A DNA stretch of 64,000 bases from Symbiodinium natans (taxonomy: Eukaryota; Sar; Dinophyceae; Suessiales; Symbiodiniaceae), in contig CAJNDS010002505.1 in assembly GCA_905221605.1 (NCBI GenBank), positions 248,001 to 312,000 of the forward strand. The letters are read 5' to 3'. Position 1 is the stretch's first letter, and every line of letters starts with the position of its first letter. A program made the position numbers and the translations under genes. The notes under the pieces were generated by a model. It searched no databases and had not been told where the DNA came from. It saw only the letters and a program-made list of their open reading frames with translations. This document shows, in pieces, positions 17,218 to 25,886 of this stretch.

Positions 17218-19547
17218 AAGGCCTTATCAAGGATCAGCATGCGCAAGGAAACATCTGACATTTTCCTTTGTCCAACCCAATGAATTTCATCAATAGACGT
17301 TGCTTGCTCCCATTCATATTTTGACACGCGGCCACGCAGGATAAAGCCCAACATTGTTGCAGTCTCAGCAATAATTTTAGACCCCCAAGGCGTCTTGTCG
17401 AGGAGAAGGATATCAGCAGTTTTGAAGGGTTTGTTGGTGAGAATAGAAGTTTTGCATTTGCATTTGCAAGGCGATGCAATAATGCAAGCCAACAAAGCCT
17501 GGAAATTTTGCTGTTGTGTGCACATGCAAAGCAGCATATCGCGAGACAGGACGTAGCCTTTGCTTCCGCTTACTAAGAGCAGTCCGTATCGCACGTCAAG
17601 CCTAGTCAGGGACATCCTCATTGCTTGGTCGAGGCTGTAGATGTTCTGTTGGAGCAGTAAGCACAAGGCTTGATGCAATGAGGGACCTCCAATGGTGAGA
17701 GTATTGCTCGGTGGAAGCTGTTTGGACTCAATCCATGCGACACCAAATTGGGCTATGCATGCTCTGACATCCCCAGGGAGAACCTGTAAAGAAATAAACC
17801 CTGCTTGGATGCATTGGTGACGGAGAACTTGTAACCCCGCGCTGTGCACTGGTTCGAAAGTTCTTTGTGCCTTTTCCACCCAATGCAGGCCTTTAGAGGC
17901 AGCGCTGTTATCGTCCATGTAAGCCGTTAGTCTTATGAAGGAAGAAATGTCGTGCAGCGCCCAAATCAAGGGATCTAAGGCGAGACAGAAAAGGACAACA
18001 GAAGTCGCCCTTCCCATAGCAAGGCCTTGATGGATGGAGATAGGCTCGAGTAAGAAACCTTGCACTTTATGCTGGGTGCGCCTCCCAAACATAAGGTGGA
18101 TAACGTAGGCTTTGATCCAGGCAGGGGCAGCTCTTGCCGCTAAGCACTGTAGTACCCACCAGGGATTCACCCGTTCAAATGCCTTGGCAAAGTCGGAAAG
18201 CATGACTGTGTACTGGGCATCCTTGAGCTCCAAGTAGTGTTGCATTTGGGCATAATTTGCCTGTGGTTCTTTGAAGTGATTAAGAAGAGCCTGGGCAGGA
18301 TGTAGCGAGTCTTTGAAAGACTCAGCGAGGACAGCGTAGATTGCGGAGTCAATGATTCGATCACAAGTATCGGGCATGTCTAGTGGCCTGTAGTTGTCCG
18401 CGTACGCACCCTTGTCAGCCTTGGGAATGAAGACTAAGGCCTGAAGCGGATGATCAGCTTGAGACAAGCACATCTCCCACATATGATCCCCAAGTAAGTT
18501 GGCAAAGTAACTCGGATTTTGCCTATAAAAGGCATAGGGCACACCATCGGGACCCGGGGAAGAATCCTTGGTGGTAATAATGGCCTTGAAGATGATGCTT
18601 TCATCTGGTAAGTCAGCCGGCACGAAGGGGGCCCTTTGCGCATATGGCTGTAGGAGTTTGTCCCACTGGTTATCGTATTGACAAGGGAAGTGGTGCCAAA
18701 AGGCTCTTGTTGCCCTTAGTGCAGCATCAAACTGACTCATAGATGTGATCAGCTGGCCATTTTCGCTTCTGACCTGTTGCGAATCGATGATTCGAGGGCA
18801 GATCTTCCTGAAGGCCTGCCACTTAATTTTAGACTTATCAACCTGCAAATCTCTTTGAGCAACCAAGGAACGAAGACTTGGTGAGGGGGCAATTTTCAGC
18901 TCTGCACCAAGGTGTAGCCGATTAAGCGCTTCTTGGATCCAATGTCTCGGGAGCTCGGCTGAACCATTACCTGACGGCGTGAAAGGGGGTATGGTGATAT
19001 GCCTGGCTAAAGATGTGACGGTGCTTGCGTTGACACCGACAGTCGCACCAGTGCTCCTGTCCAAGAGGCGTACCAACTTCCTAATTAATGCAACAATTGA
19101 GTTTCCAGCTTGGGCACGTAGGTTTGCATGCCACAAGAAACATGTGGCTTTTTGTGCGACTAGCGCGTCTGAAGGGCAGAGTTTTTGACCTTTGTTCTGC
19201 TCTTCAATCAAGCGGGCTTTAGTGCAATTGATTAGTTTACGAAGAAGAAGGTGCGAAGGGCTAGTCTCCGCAGCCTCGATGCCAGGCAAGTCAGTAGTCG
19301 CAGGTGGAACAGAAAAAGCTGCAGCAGGAACTGTCCGAACAGGTATCGCCGGGACATCTTTGTCAAGCTTATGCTTCGGCCGAAACCGAATTTTTACCAA
19401 GTGATGTCCTCCAGTTACTTTTTTGTGCTTCCATGAGACAGAACAGATCTTGGCGGACAAGTACAGCGAGCTCCAAATAAGGTAATGGTCAAGGTGGCTG
19501 CAGGTAGAGCCTTGTTCGAAAGTTGGCCCTTTCAGACTTGCATTCAA
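17070..19547 (-). CDS. LINE reverse transcriptase (YMDD)
   Basis: An 825-residue frame. Its first ~60 residues are the end of the endonuclease (GPTFEQG...SHLDHYLIW, the final S-D-H type motif). RT motifs follow in order: SSPGPDGVPYAFY (~345), VFIPKADKG...DNYRPLDMPDTCDRIID (~395), VMLSDFAKAFERVNP (catalytic Asp, ~455), HQGLAMGRATSVVLFCLALDPL (~520) and LTAYMDDNSAAS (~545; codons near 17910-17935). The thumb and linker continue until the frame leaves near 17.15 kb. Catalytic residues are all present. It makes cDNA primed on nicked chromosomal DNA together with the endonuclease. Confidence 0.85.
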   Translation of the reverse strand: MNASLKGPTFEQGSTCSHLDHYLIWSSLYLSAKICSVSWKHKKVTGGHHLVKIRFRPKHKLDKDVPAIPVRTVPAAAFSVPPATTDLPGIEAAETSPSHLLLRKLINCTKARLIEEQNKGQKLCPSDALVAQKATCFLWHANLRAQAGNSIVALIRKLVRLLDRSTGATVGVNASTVTSLARHITIPPFTPSGNGSAELPRHWIQEALNRLHLGAELKIAPSPSLRSLVAQRDLQVDKSKIKWQAFRKICPRIIDSQQVRSENGQLITSMSQFDAALRATRAFWHHFPCQYDNQWDKLLQPYAQRAPFVPADLPDESIIFKAIITTKDSSPGPDGVPYAFYRQNPSYFANLLGDHMWEMCLSQADHPLQALVFIPKADKGAYADNYRPLDMPDTCDRIIDSAIYAVLAESFKDSLHPAQALLNHFKEPQANYAQMQHYLELKDAQYTVMLSDFAKAFERVNPWWVLQCLAARAAPAWIKAYVIHLMFGRRTQHKVQGFLLEPISIHQGLAMGRATSVVLFCLALDPLIWALHDISSFIRLTAYMDDNSAASKGLHWVEKAQRTFEPVHSAGLQVLRHQCIQAGFISLQVLPGDVRACIAQFGVAWIESKQLPPSNTLTIGGPSLHQALCLLLQQNIYSLDQAMRMSLTRLDVRYGLLLVSGSKGYVLSRDMLLCMCTQQQNFQALLACIIASPCKCKCKTSILTNKPFKTADILLLDKTPWGSKIIAETATMLGFILRGRVSKYEWEQATSIDEIHWVGQRKMSDVSLRMLILDKALCNMLRRNKQALSLTASMPARIQFHTAFIASCPLFCNCTPSPKGTCSKH

Positions 19548-20394
19548 TCATGTCGCCTTGAGCAAGGAGATGTGCATACTCACCCTCCTTCTGCTGATTG
19601 ACCGCATTGAAGTCCCCCCCAAGGACAATCACATGAGTTGCATCCTTGACAAAAGCACTAAGTGCAAGGAAAAGCTTCCCCCATTGATCAGGGTGCCAAT
19701 AAACCGACAGGAGCCAGTAGCAGACAGACCGAAATCTGACCAGCACGGCAAGGGCAAAACCAGGCACAAGGTCGACAGTTTCTACTACTTTATAGTCCTG
19801 TGGCAAACAGACAGCGACTCCTCCAGAGTGTCCAGATTCCTTCCAAATAGCGAGAGAGGCAATCGTATTTATTCTGGCAGTTGCCTGTCTGAATCGGTGT
19901 AAGCAGGCAGCATTCCATTTGGTTTCCTGCAAGAGCACTGGCGTTTGGTGAGCCAACGCACCAATGGTACGAAGCTTGGCAAGACCAATAGTGTCAAAGG
20001 TACACAGCGAGGTAACGTTCCAACTAACGACCGCCTGCAGCTTGCACGGCTCCTTAGGGATCGTGTCGAAGTAAGGAACAAGCCTGTCAGCTATAAGATT
20101 CAGTGCAAGTTCAAGCTCTTCTGTTGGGAGCTGAAGGTTGATAGCAGCGATTAGGTTAAAAGGTCGGCTGTCATTGGCCATGAGAGCAAGCTTTAGCTCA
20201 CGTGTTGTGGGATAGGTGAGTGGAAGGTTGTAGGCAAGGAGAATGCTGTTGAGGGATCTGACACGTGCGCGATGTCTACGACAGGCAACATAGGCATTGA
20301 GGTGATCAAGGAAGGTCGTAGACCTTGCCTTGATCACCACGTTACGGATCGTCGTCATAGGGGCAGAGGGTCCCGATGGACCCCATAGAAGCAA
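19489..20394 (-). CDS. LINE endonuclease (EEP/APE-like)
   Basis: A 301-residue frame. After ~130 unrecognised residues come EEP motifs: AVVSWNVTSL (Asn), PVLLQETKW (Glu), SGGVAVCLP, LLSVYWHP and VIVLGGDFNAV (Asp, Asn). The last motif (SHLDHYL) is found in the neighbouring frame, so one frameshift lies between ~19.49 and 19.55 kb. It overlaps the end of the DNMT-type ORF by 40 bp. Such domains nick target DNA to start target-primed reverse transcription. Confidence 0.8.
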   Translation of the reverse strand: MLLWGPSGPSAPMTTIRNVVIKARSTTFLDHLNAYVACRRHRARVRSLNSILLAYNLPLTYPTTRELKLALMANDSRPFNLIAAINLQLPTEELELALNLIADRLVPYFDTIPKEPCKLQAVVSWNVTSLCTFDTIGLAKLRTIGALAHQTPVLLQETKWNAACLHRFRQATARINTIASLAIWKESGHSGGVAVCLPQDYKVVETVDLVPGFALAVLVRFRSVCYWLLSVYWHPDQWGKLFLALSAFVKDATHVIVLGGDFNAVNQQKEGEYAHLLAQGDMIECKSERANFRTRLYLQPP

Positions 20395-23300
20395 TGGTAG
20401 ACAGCAGGTTGCCGATCGTAGACATAAATGCGCAATGCCTTTCCTTGGGTGGGAATTGTGGAGGGGATGCTGTTGTGGGTGACAGTCTGTTGATGCACCG
20501 TACCTTGCCTATATGTGGTGTAGTGTGCACCTCGTGCATCAATACCAATATACACAGCTTGTCGACACGGTAGAGCAAGTTTAGCAAAGCAAGAGAAGTC
20601 GCGCAAGACCTCGCCAAGCCAGGTTTCATTAGAATTGCAATCTGAAGTAAAGACTTTACTGGTATGATTCTCAGTAAAGTATGGGGTTAAGAAGAGCGCA
20701 AAGAGTTCCCTTTGCTCAAGGTAAGGGGAACAAAGGATAGTATGGCCGTGCAGGTGTAAGGCAGCTTCATTACCCTCAAATATCAGACAAGGCGTTGGTA
20801 GCTGGCTGTTCTCTTGGATTACTTTGTGAAGGAAGGTGCCAGGGCTGGCTCCTCTTCGTTCAATGTCAACGACCTCAAAGATTGATGCTTGGGTAAGCGC
20901 ATGCACAGTATCACGAGCCTGGGAGGCATTGAGCATTGCTAAGGCACAGTGATCATCTTGTTCGACATATAGGAAGAAGTCGACTGGTGGAGACTTCTTG
21001 CCAGCGTTAGCATCTTTCAAGTGCTGCACATGGAGGGTATTTTGCTGTCCCTTTACAAGGAGGAATTGAGGGATGAACTCGTCTCTATGCGCGACAAACT
21101 CAAGGTGCAACGCTTTGAGAAAGCTGATCAAGCACCGCCCTTGTGCAGGGAAGTCAAGAAAGTGTAAGGCAAACTTGGCACCGAGATTCGCAGCAGTCTC
21201 TCTGCACAAATTAGCCATGACATTGCGTCTCGATCCACACAAAAGCTTTAATTGAGGGTCAACAATTTGCAAGACACGCTGGATGGCCGATGGGATTCCT
21301 TTTTCTTGCAGTAAGTCTTGCGTTTGATGGAATCGAGTTTCCGTCACAAAGGAAATTCCTCTAGGGATGCCGGACGCGCTCTCTCTAATGCCTTGGAATT
21401 TACCTTGGCCGAAGGTGTACTCCAGAACAACAGGTTTATTGACAGTTAAACCTTGTTTGAGCCAGCCAACCGCATTAAGTTCATCGCATGGAAAAGGCGC
21501 ATGAAACTTATGCGAAAACTTGTCTTGAAGCTTAACAGCTGTAGTAGCAGCAAGAACTTGTTGGCCATAGCTAAGCCAGTATTGGAGAAACTGTGAGAGG
21601 GGAAGCGGTTTCCAATGACTGTCGGGGTTCTCATTCAGTAACTCTCGAAGGGACGTGTATTTGATCGCAGCTTTGAGAGCACCAGGGTAGAAGCAATTCC
21701 CAACAATGGAAGCAATACACATATCATTAATGTGTTCTTCCACATCAGCAAGCCAGATATCGAGCTCAGCATCTCTCAACATTTCCTTGTAGTGAGCAAC
21801 CCTGAAAGGAGGAATGCCATTATCACCTATAAGGAAGGCATTTTCTGCACGGAGAAGTTCGTAGTTAGCTTCCGCAAAGCGATCCATTGCTGCAAGGCTT
21901 GGGATGTCCGCTTGAAGAGAAAGCTTCTGAACATCTGTGACAAAGCGCAGGCCAATGGGTCCATCAGGAACAAATTTTTCCCATTGTAGATTTGGAACCC
22001 CATTGGAGGTATTAGCCGCTTGTGAGAATTGCCTCTGGAAAGCTTCAGCTCCGCCGAAGCTGGGTACATGGTAAAGAAGGGCAGAGGGGTGGTAAAAGTA
22101 TGCAGCCAATCGAAGCCCTCTCTCGCGATCAAAGCGTTTGGGACGGAGCCAAGGCTTTAGCTTTTCGCCGGGGGGTTTTATTCCGCACATGTGTTCCGCA
22201 ACAGGACGCCATCCTTGGAACCACGGCGTGGGGCGGTTGCTGAGGGTGCCAATTTGCCCATATCTAGTGAAGAATTTCCTTTTCCTTTCAACATGGCCGA
22301 ATGTAGCTCCAGCAATGTGATGGCAGCAACAATCACGTATTCCGAAGATCTGCTGAATGAAGTCCTGGTGTATGGGCTTCATAGACCCAGCATTTTCAAG
22401 GAAGATATGCACGCACTGAAGGATACTGGGTTCAATGCTCTGGAATGCAAGCAAAATTGCGTATAAGACAAGCATGTGTTGCGAGCGGTCTCCCAGAAGT
22501 CCTAATCCACCTGAACTGGACCCTGCAACAGTGAGATCTTGGCAGGGGGAACCGGCGGGAATGATGATGGCTGTTTTTTGTGGATGAATCCTTCCCAGGA
22601 AAGACAAACATTCACGCAGCAATCGGTAATCCTCTTTAAGCAGGGTCCAAACGTCATCGATTGCGATCGATGGCACACGGTGCGAGTCAAGAGCCCACCT
22701 TTGGCTTTTGTCATAGTCATACTTGTGGCATATGAGGGCGCGAAGGACGCTGTCACTTTCTGCACTCACAGCCGCAACTGGTTGTTGCTTGAGGCATTCA
22801 ACGGTGACAGCACGTGATATTCCGCATCCATCAAAAAGCGATAAGATGATGTAACGTTCAACACCAAGTGCGACCTGTATGCAGTCTTCCGACGAGACAG
22901 CATTACTTTGATTATTCCTGCTTCCAATTTTACCGTCTTTTCTCTTGGAGACAGGCTTGGCATTGTTAAGCTTATCGAGGCTTTTCTTGACTCTTCGCAT
23001 CTGAGAATTAGAGCTTAAGTCAGACTTGGCTTTAAGGGGCTGGCTGCCCCTATCAGAGTCATTCTTCTCAGAGTTCAGCACAGTTTGAACTTCATGTTGT
23101 TGCGGTCTCTGTTCCTCATCGGAATCAGTAGCAATGGAGTGCACTTCAGGAAGAGATGCATTATCAAGTTGTGTTGCCAAAGCAGTACTAGGGTCGGGTT
23201 GGAGACTGACACTGGCTTGGTGTTCTGACTCCTCATCGAATTTGCCCTTTTGGGCGAGAGTAAATTCAGTACCGCTTTGACATTCCTGTGCTTGTGGCAG

Positions 23301-23780
23301 AAGATGGGCACAGGGCGGACTAGGCAAGCCAAAATCATCCTCTGAAGTGATGGTCATATAGGTTGCAGAAGGGACAGGGCTGCCCCAACTAGCAACCTTC
23401 GTTATTTTAGCTTGCTCAATAGTGTGTGCTTCACTACTGATATGCTGTTCTGCGTTTTCACTGGGATCAGCATGATGCCAGATAATCTCATTAAAAGAGT
23501 TAATGAGAGCAGTGGCGGGGTAGAGCTGATTGACACAAACACTTCTGATGAAGATGGTTTCAATGTAGTGCTCAGCCTTAGTCAATAATGCCCACAAATT
23601 TTCTTTACGGACTCCATAGATTGAGTCATAAAGAAGAATTGAGTCTCCTGCTTGTTCTTTGGCATGGTGTAGCACTAAGTAGTGCTTAGCACTAGGATCA
23701 TGCAGAACGAGTGCAACGACAATATATGCCTGCTGCATGACTGATACCGTACTGCCAAGAAAGCTTTGAATATCAGGCAC
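20355..23780 (-). CDS. C5-cytosine methyltransferase-like polyprotein of LINE
   Basis: A 1141-residue frame. Residues ~310-530 form a C5 DNA methyltransferase: YIILSLFDGCGISR (SAM loop), IIIPAGSPCQDLTVAGSSSGG with the PCQ catalytic Cys (codons ~22540-22550), HIFLENAGSM (ENV-like motif) and ERKRKFFTRYG (RxR-like motif). The loop and PCQ context resemble DNMT3-type enzymes. Target recognition and a long C-terminal part (~550-1141) of unknown function follow. The N-terminal ~100 residues (HYLVL...ILLYDSIYG) are weakly reminiscent of a peptidase fold. Coding probably begins at 24181 in another frame. Self-methylation of element DNA is the proposed role in comparable reported elements. Confidence 0.8.
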   Translation of the reverse strand: MPDIQSFLGSTVSVMQQAYIVVALVLHDPSAKHYLVLHHAKEQAGDSILLYDSIYGVRKENLWALLTKAEHYIETIFIRSVCVNQLYPATALINSFNEIIWHHADPSENAEQHISSEAHTIEQAKITKVASWGSPVPSATYMTITSEDDFGLPSPPCAHLLPQAQECQSGTEFTLAQKGKFDEESEHQASVSLQPDPSTALATQLDNASLPEVHSIATDSDEEQRPQQHEVQTVLNSEKNDSDRGSQPLKAKSDLSSNSQMRRVKKSLDKLNNAKPVSKRKDGKIGSRNNQSNAVSSEDCIQVALGVERYIILSLFDGCGISRAVTVECLKQQPVAAVSAESDSVLRALICHKYDYDKSQRWALDSHRVPSIAIDDVWTLLKEDYRLLRECLSFLGRIHPQKTAIIIPAGSPCQDLTVAGSSSGGLGLLGDRSQHMLVLYAILLAFQSIEPSILQCVHIFLENAGSMKPIHQDFIQQIFGIRDCCCHHIAGATFGHVERKRKFFTRYGQIGTLSNRPTPWFQGWRPVAEHMCGIKPPGEKLKPWLRPKRFDRERGLRLAAYFYHPSALLYHVPSFGGAEAFQRQFSQAANTSNGVPNLQWEKFVPDGPIGLRFVTDVQKLSLQADIPSLAAMDRFAEANYELLRAENAFLIGDNGIPPFRVAHYKEMLRDAELDIWLADVEEHINDMCIASIVGNCFYPGALKAAIKYTSLRELLNENPDSHWKPLPLSQFLQYWLSYGQQVLAATTAVKLQDKFSHKFHAPFPCDELNAVGWLKQGLTVNKPVVLEYTFGQGKFQGIRESASGIPRGISFVTETRFHQTQDLLQEKGIPSAIQRVLQIVDPQLKLLCGSRRNVMANLCRETAANLGAKFALHFLDFPAQGRCLISFLKALHLEFVAHRDEFIPQFLLVKGQQNTLHVQHLKDANAGKKSPPVDFFLYVEQDDHCALAMLNASQARDTVHALTQASIFEVVDIERRGASPGTFLHKVIQENSQLPTPCLIFEGNEAALHLHGHTILCSPYLEQRELFALFLTPYFTENHTSKVFTSDCNSNETWLGEVLRDFSCFAKLALPCRQAVYIGIDARGAHYTTYRQGTVHQQTVTHNSIPSTIPTQGKALRIYVYDRQPAVYHCFYGVHRDPLPL

Positions 23781-24181
23781 GCAATCGCAAGGTCAGCAAG
23801 TTGACCTAGATCAGCAAGGATACTGATCTGATCAGAGGAGTCCTGTTCAGAATGCAACGGTAGAGCAAGAATGGGCTGCGGCTGCTGGCACATGGAGCAC
23901 TTGCAATGGATCTGGACAAGCATGGTGTATTGCTCCTTGGCCGGAATAGCCCAAATGGCCTTACTATACACCTCAGTAAAGCTCTGAAGCTCCAATGGTG
24001 TAGCACTTGCCAATTGAAGATAGGTCAGACCAAGTATGTGTGCAAGCTTTGCTCGAGCGGCCTCACGAATATTATATCCAACCGCAGCAAGGACAAGAGC
24101 TGCTTGTTTAGGAAAGGGGGCGTAATGCTGGCATTGCTCTTTGCTCCATTGAGCACACGAGATGACTCGATCAAAGAACAA
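23675..24181 (-). CDS. N-terminal part of the methyltransferase polyprotein (frameshifted)
   Basis: A 168-residue frame from ATG 24181. Residues ~1-125 are coding-like (EQCQHYAPFPKQAALVLAAVGYNIREAARAKLAHIL, and a CKCSMCQQP cluster). Near 23790 the sense passes to the long methyltransferase frame (LGQLADLAIA then PDIQSFLGST), so the residues after that point in this frame are an artefact. One indel separates them. No family recognised for this part; the C-x-C-x2-C cluster could bind zinc. Confidence 0.5.
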   Translation of the reverse strand: MFFDRVISCAQWSKEQCQHYAPFPKQAALVLAAVGYNIREAARAKLAHILGLTYLQLASATPLELQSFTEVYSKAIWAIPAKEQYTMLVQIHCKCSMCQQPQPILALPLHSEQDSSDQISILADLGQLADLAIACLIFKAFLAVRYQSCSRHILSLHSFCMILVLSTT

Positions 24182-25373
24182 GCGGCGTTCAACAGCGTAG
24201 CTGCGCTGTTTACAGCTACCGTGTACCGCCCCCTTGCCAGACTACCCAAACCTGCCGGATTGGCGCGAGTTTTTTGATGAGGCAGGACTCACACGGTAGA
24301 ATGACTACACAGGTTCGCACACGGTCTCCCCCTGCAGTGCAAGTATCAGGCCGCGCGCAGCGCGGAGCTCGGAGCAGTTAAGGCCCCCAAGGCTGCTTGA
24401 CGGTCCGCAGCCAACCGCGCGTCAAGTATGAGAGAGTCAAGGGGCCTTAACTCAGAGCCCCGCGCAGCGGCCGATTTTTTGGAGAGCACTTTAAGCAGGT
24501 TTACCCCGTGACTACACCTGATGCGGGACCCACAGCAAAGTGTTCGTCGTGAGTAAGGCTTAAGCCTCCTCTGTGGGCTGCTCTTCCGACTGTACATCGA
24601 GCCAGATAAGCAGACACCCGAAAGAGCCTTAGCTGCAACTGCCAGTAAGCAGCTGCTCCCTAAACTCTGGCGGCTCCTGCCAGTAAGCAGTTACCCCAGA
24701 AGATCAGGGACTAAAGCTCTCTTGCCGGCCCGGAAAGATAGCAGAGGGTCGAAGGCACCAAAAAGGCCTCGCCTTGCTAATGCTCTCCAGGCGGCCAGCA
24801 AGCAAACGGGCCACTGCTAACTGACCGGCCAGGGACGCAGTCTGTAGCGACGTCTGGGGGCACTGCTCATCTCCGGGAGACCGTTTTCCCCGGCCTCGCC
24901 CCTCACTGTTAGCCACCCAGTGAGCACAGATCCCTGTCAGGTCTGTGACAAAACTGCTGCTCACCACGGGCCCCAAAAGGAGCGCAGGGTGTAGCATCAG
25001 CCGGCCGCCAAGGAGAAGCTGCAGTAACAGCCCCCCCCAAACCTGCCCCTGCCAGTAGGCCAAACCACCCAGCAAGGAAGCAGGCCACAAACGCGATAGG
25101 CTTCACTACCTTAAACCCACCCGTGGGACGTGCAAATGGTGAGTACACCAAAAGCATTCATTTCCCACGACGGCAACCAAAAGGGACGTGCAGAGCATTC
25201 ATTTCCCTTAAGGCCACCGACCCTGTCAGTAAACAGGGCGGGGTAAAGAGCAGATCAGCCCAAAGCGCTCGTGAGCAGCAAGCCGAAGCAACGCAGACAC
25301 TGCAAGCTGAAGCAGTGCGGCCCCACACTCTGGTCATTTCCTCCCAGAGACGTATAAGGCCCAGAGTTGCGGA
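24182..25373. other. GC-rich non-coding gap inside the large LINE-like element
   Basis: About 1.2 kb with no convincing ORF. It holds an inverted pair (GCAGTTAAGGCCCC near 24377 and GGGGCCTTAACTC near 24440) that could form a stem, repeated CTGCCAGTAAGCAG units near 24640 and 24674, and a duplicated GCATTCATTTCCC (25156, 25197). It separates the ORF1 region from the enzymatic ORFs and could serve for internal initiation, or be an insertion. Confidence 0.4.
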
Positions 25374-25886
25374 CTAGACAACTGCGAGGGTTTTCTGCCG
25401 CCTAGGTGCAGCAACTCCCCTCCAACTGTGCCCTTCTACCGGTTTCCCCACCCAAGATCTGTGGCTACAGGTAAGGCACACCCGGCAAACCTTACCTGGG
25501 GTCAAGGGGCCTGCGATTGCACAGCCGCACCCACCCTTGCGGGTGGACAGTTGCCTCTTGCCCGGCGCCAACCAGGCAGCAGCAACAGGGCAATAAAGGC
25601 CAGCAATGCGCCTTTGCACTTCTTCTTGAACGTTGGCCGGGACTTCCGCCTGAAACCTTAAAACAGTATTACGTCTTCTAGCAATCTCAACTTTTTCCTT
25701 GCTACTCTCAATATTTCTTTTACCAATCCCACCTTCTTGACTCAACTGTGCAGAGGCAGGATTTTCCGGTAACATGTTGGCAGCCGCATCATCACCTTTA
25801 ACAGCAGGAGGCTTTCCATGAAGCAAAGTCGGGCACTGGGCAGTATCCGATTGCTCCATGGCAACCTTGCTTGACTTCTCACACAT
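25374..25886 (-). CDS. Small Cys-containing ORF overlapping ORF1 3' end
   Basis: A 170-residue frame starting at ATG 25886 inside the 3' end of the 724-residue ORF, in a different frame. It is acidic then basic (SKEKVEIARRRNTVLRFQAEV) and ends in a Cys-rich stretch (GGCGCAIAGPLTPGKVCRVCLTC) that may bind zinc. Either ORF1 continues into it by frameshift, or it is a separate overlapping ORF. The last ~50 residues of the longer frame look less protein-like, which favours continuation. Confidence 0.45.
   Translation of the reverse strand: MCEKSSKVAMEQSDTAQCPTLLHGKPPAVKGDDAAANMLPENPASAQLSQEGGIGKRNIESSKEKVEIARRRNTVLRFQAEVPANVQEEVQRRIAGLYCPVAAAWLAPGKRQLSTRKGGCGCAIAGPLTPGKVCRVCLTCSHRSWVGKPVEGHSWRGVAAPRRQKTLAVV

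Noticed and set aside
20355-20500. GIDARGAHYTTYR at the end of the methyltransferase ORF as another polymerase motif A
   Set aside because: No partner motifs B or C follow; resemblance to the 14.7 kb motif is short and likely chance.
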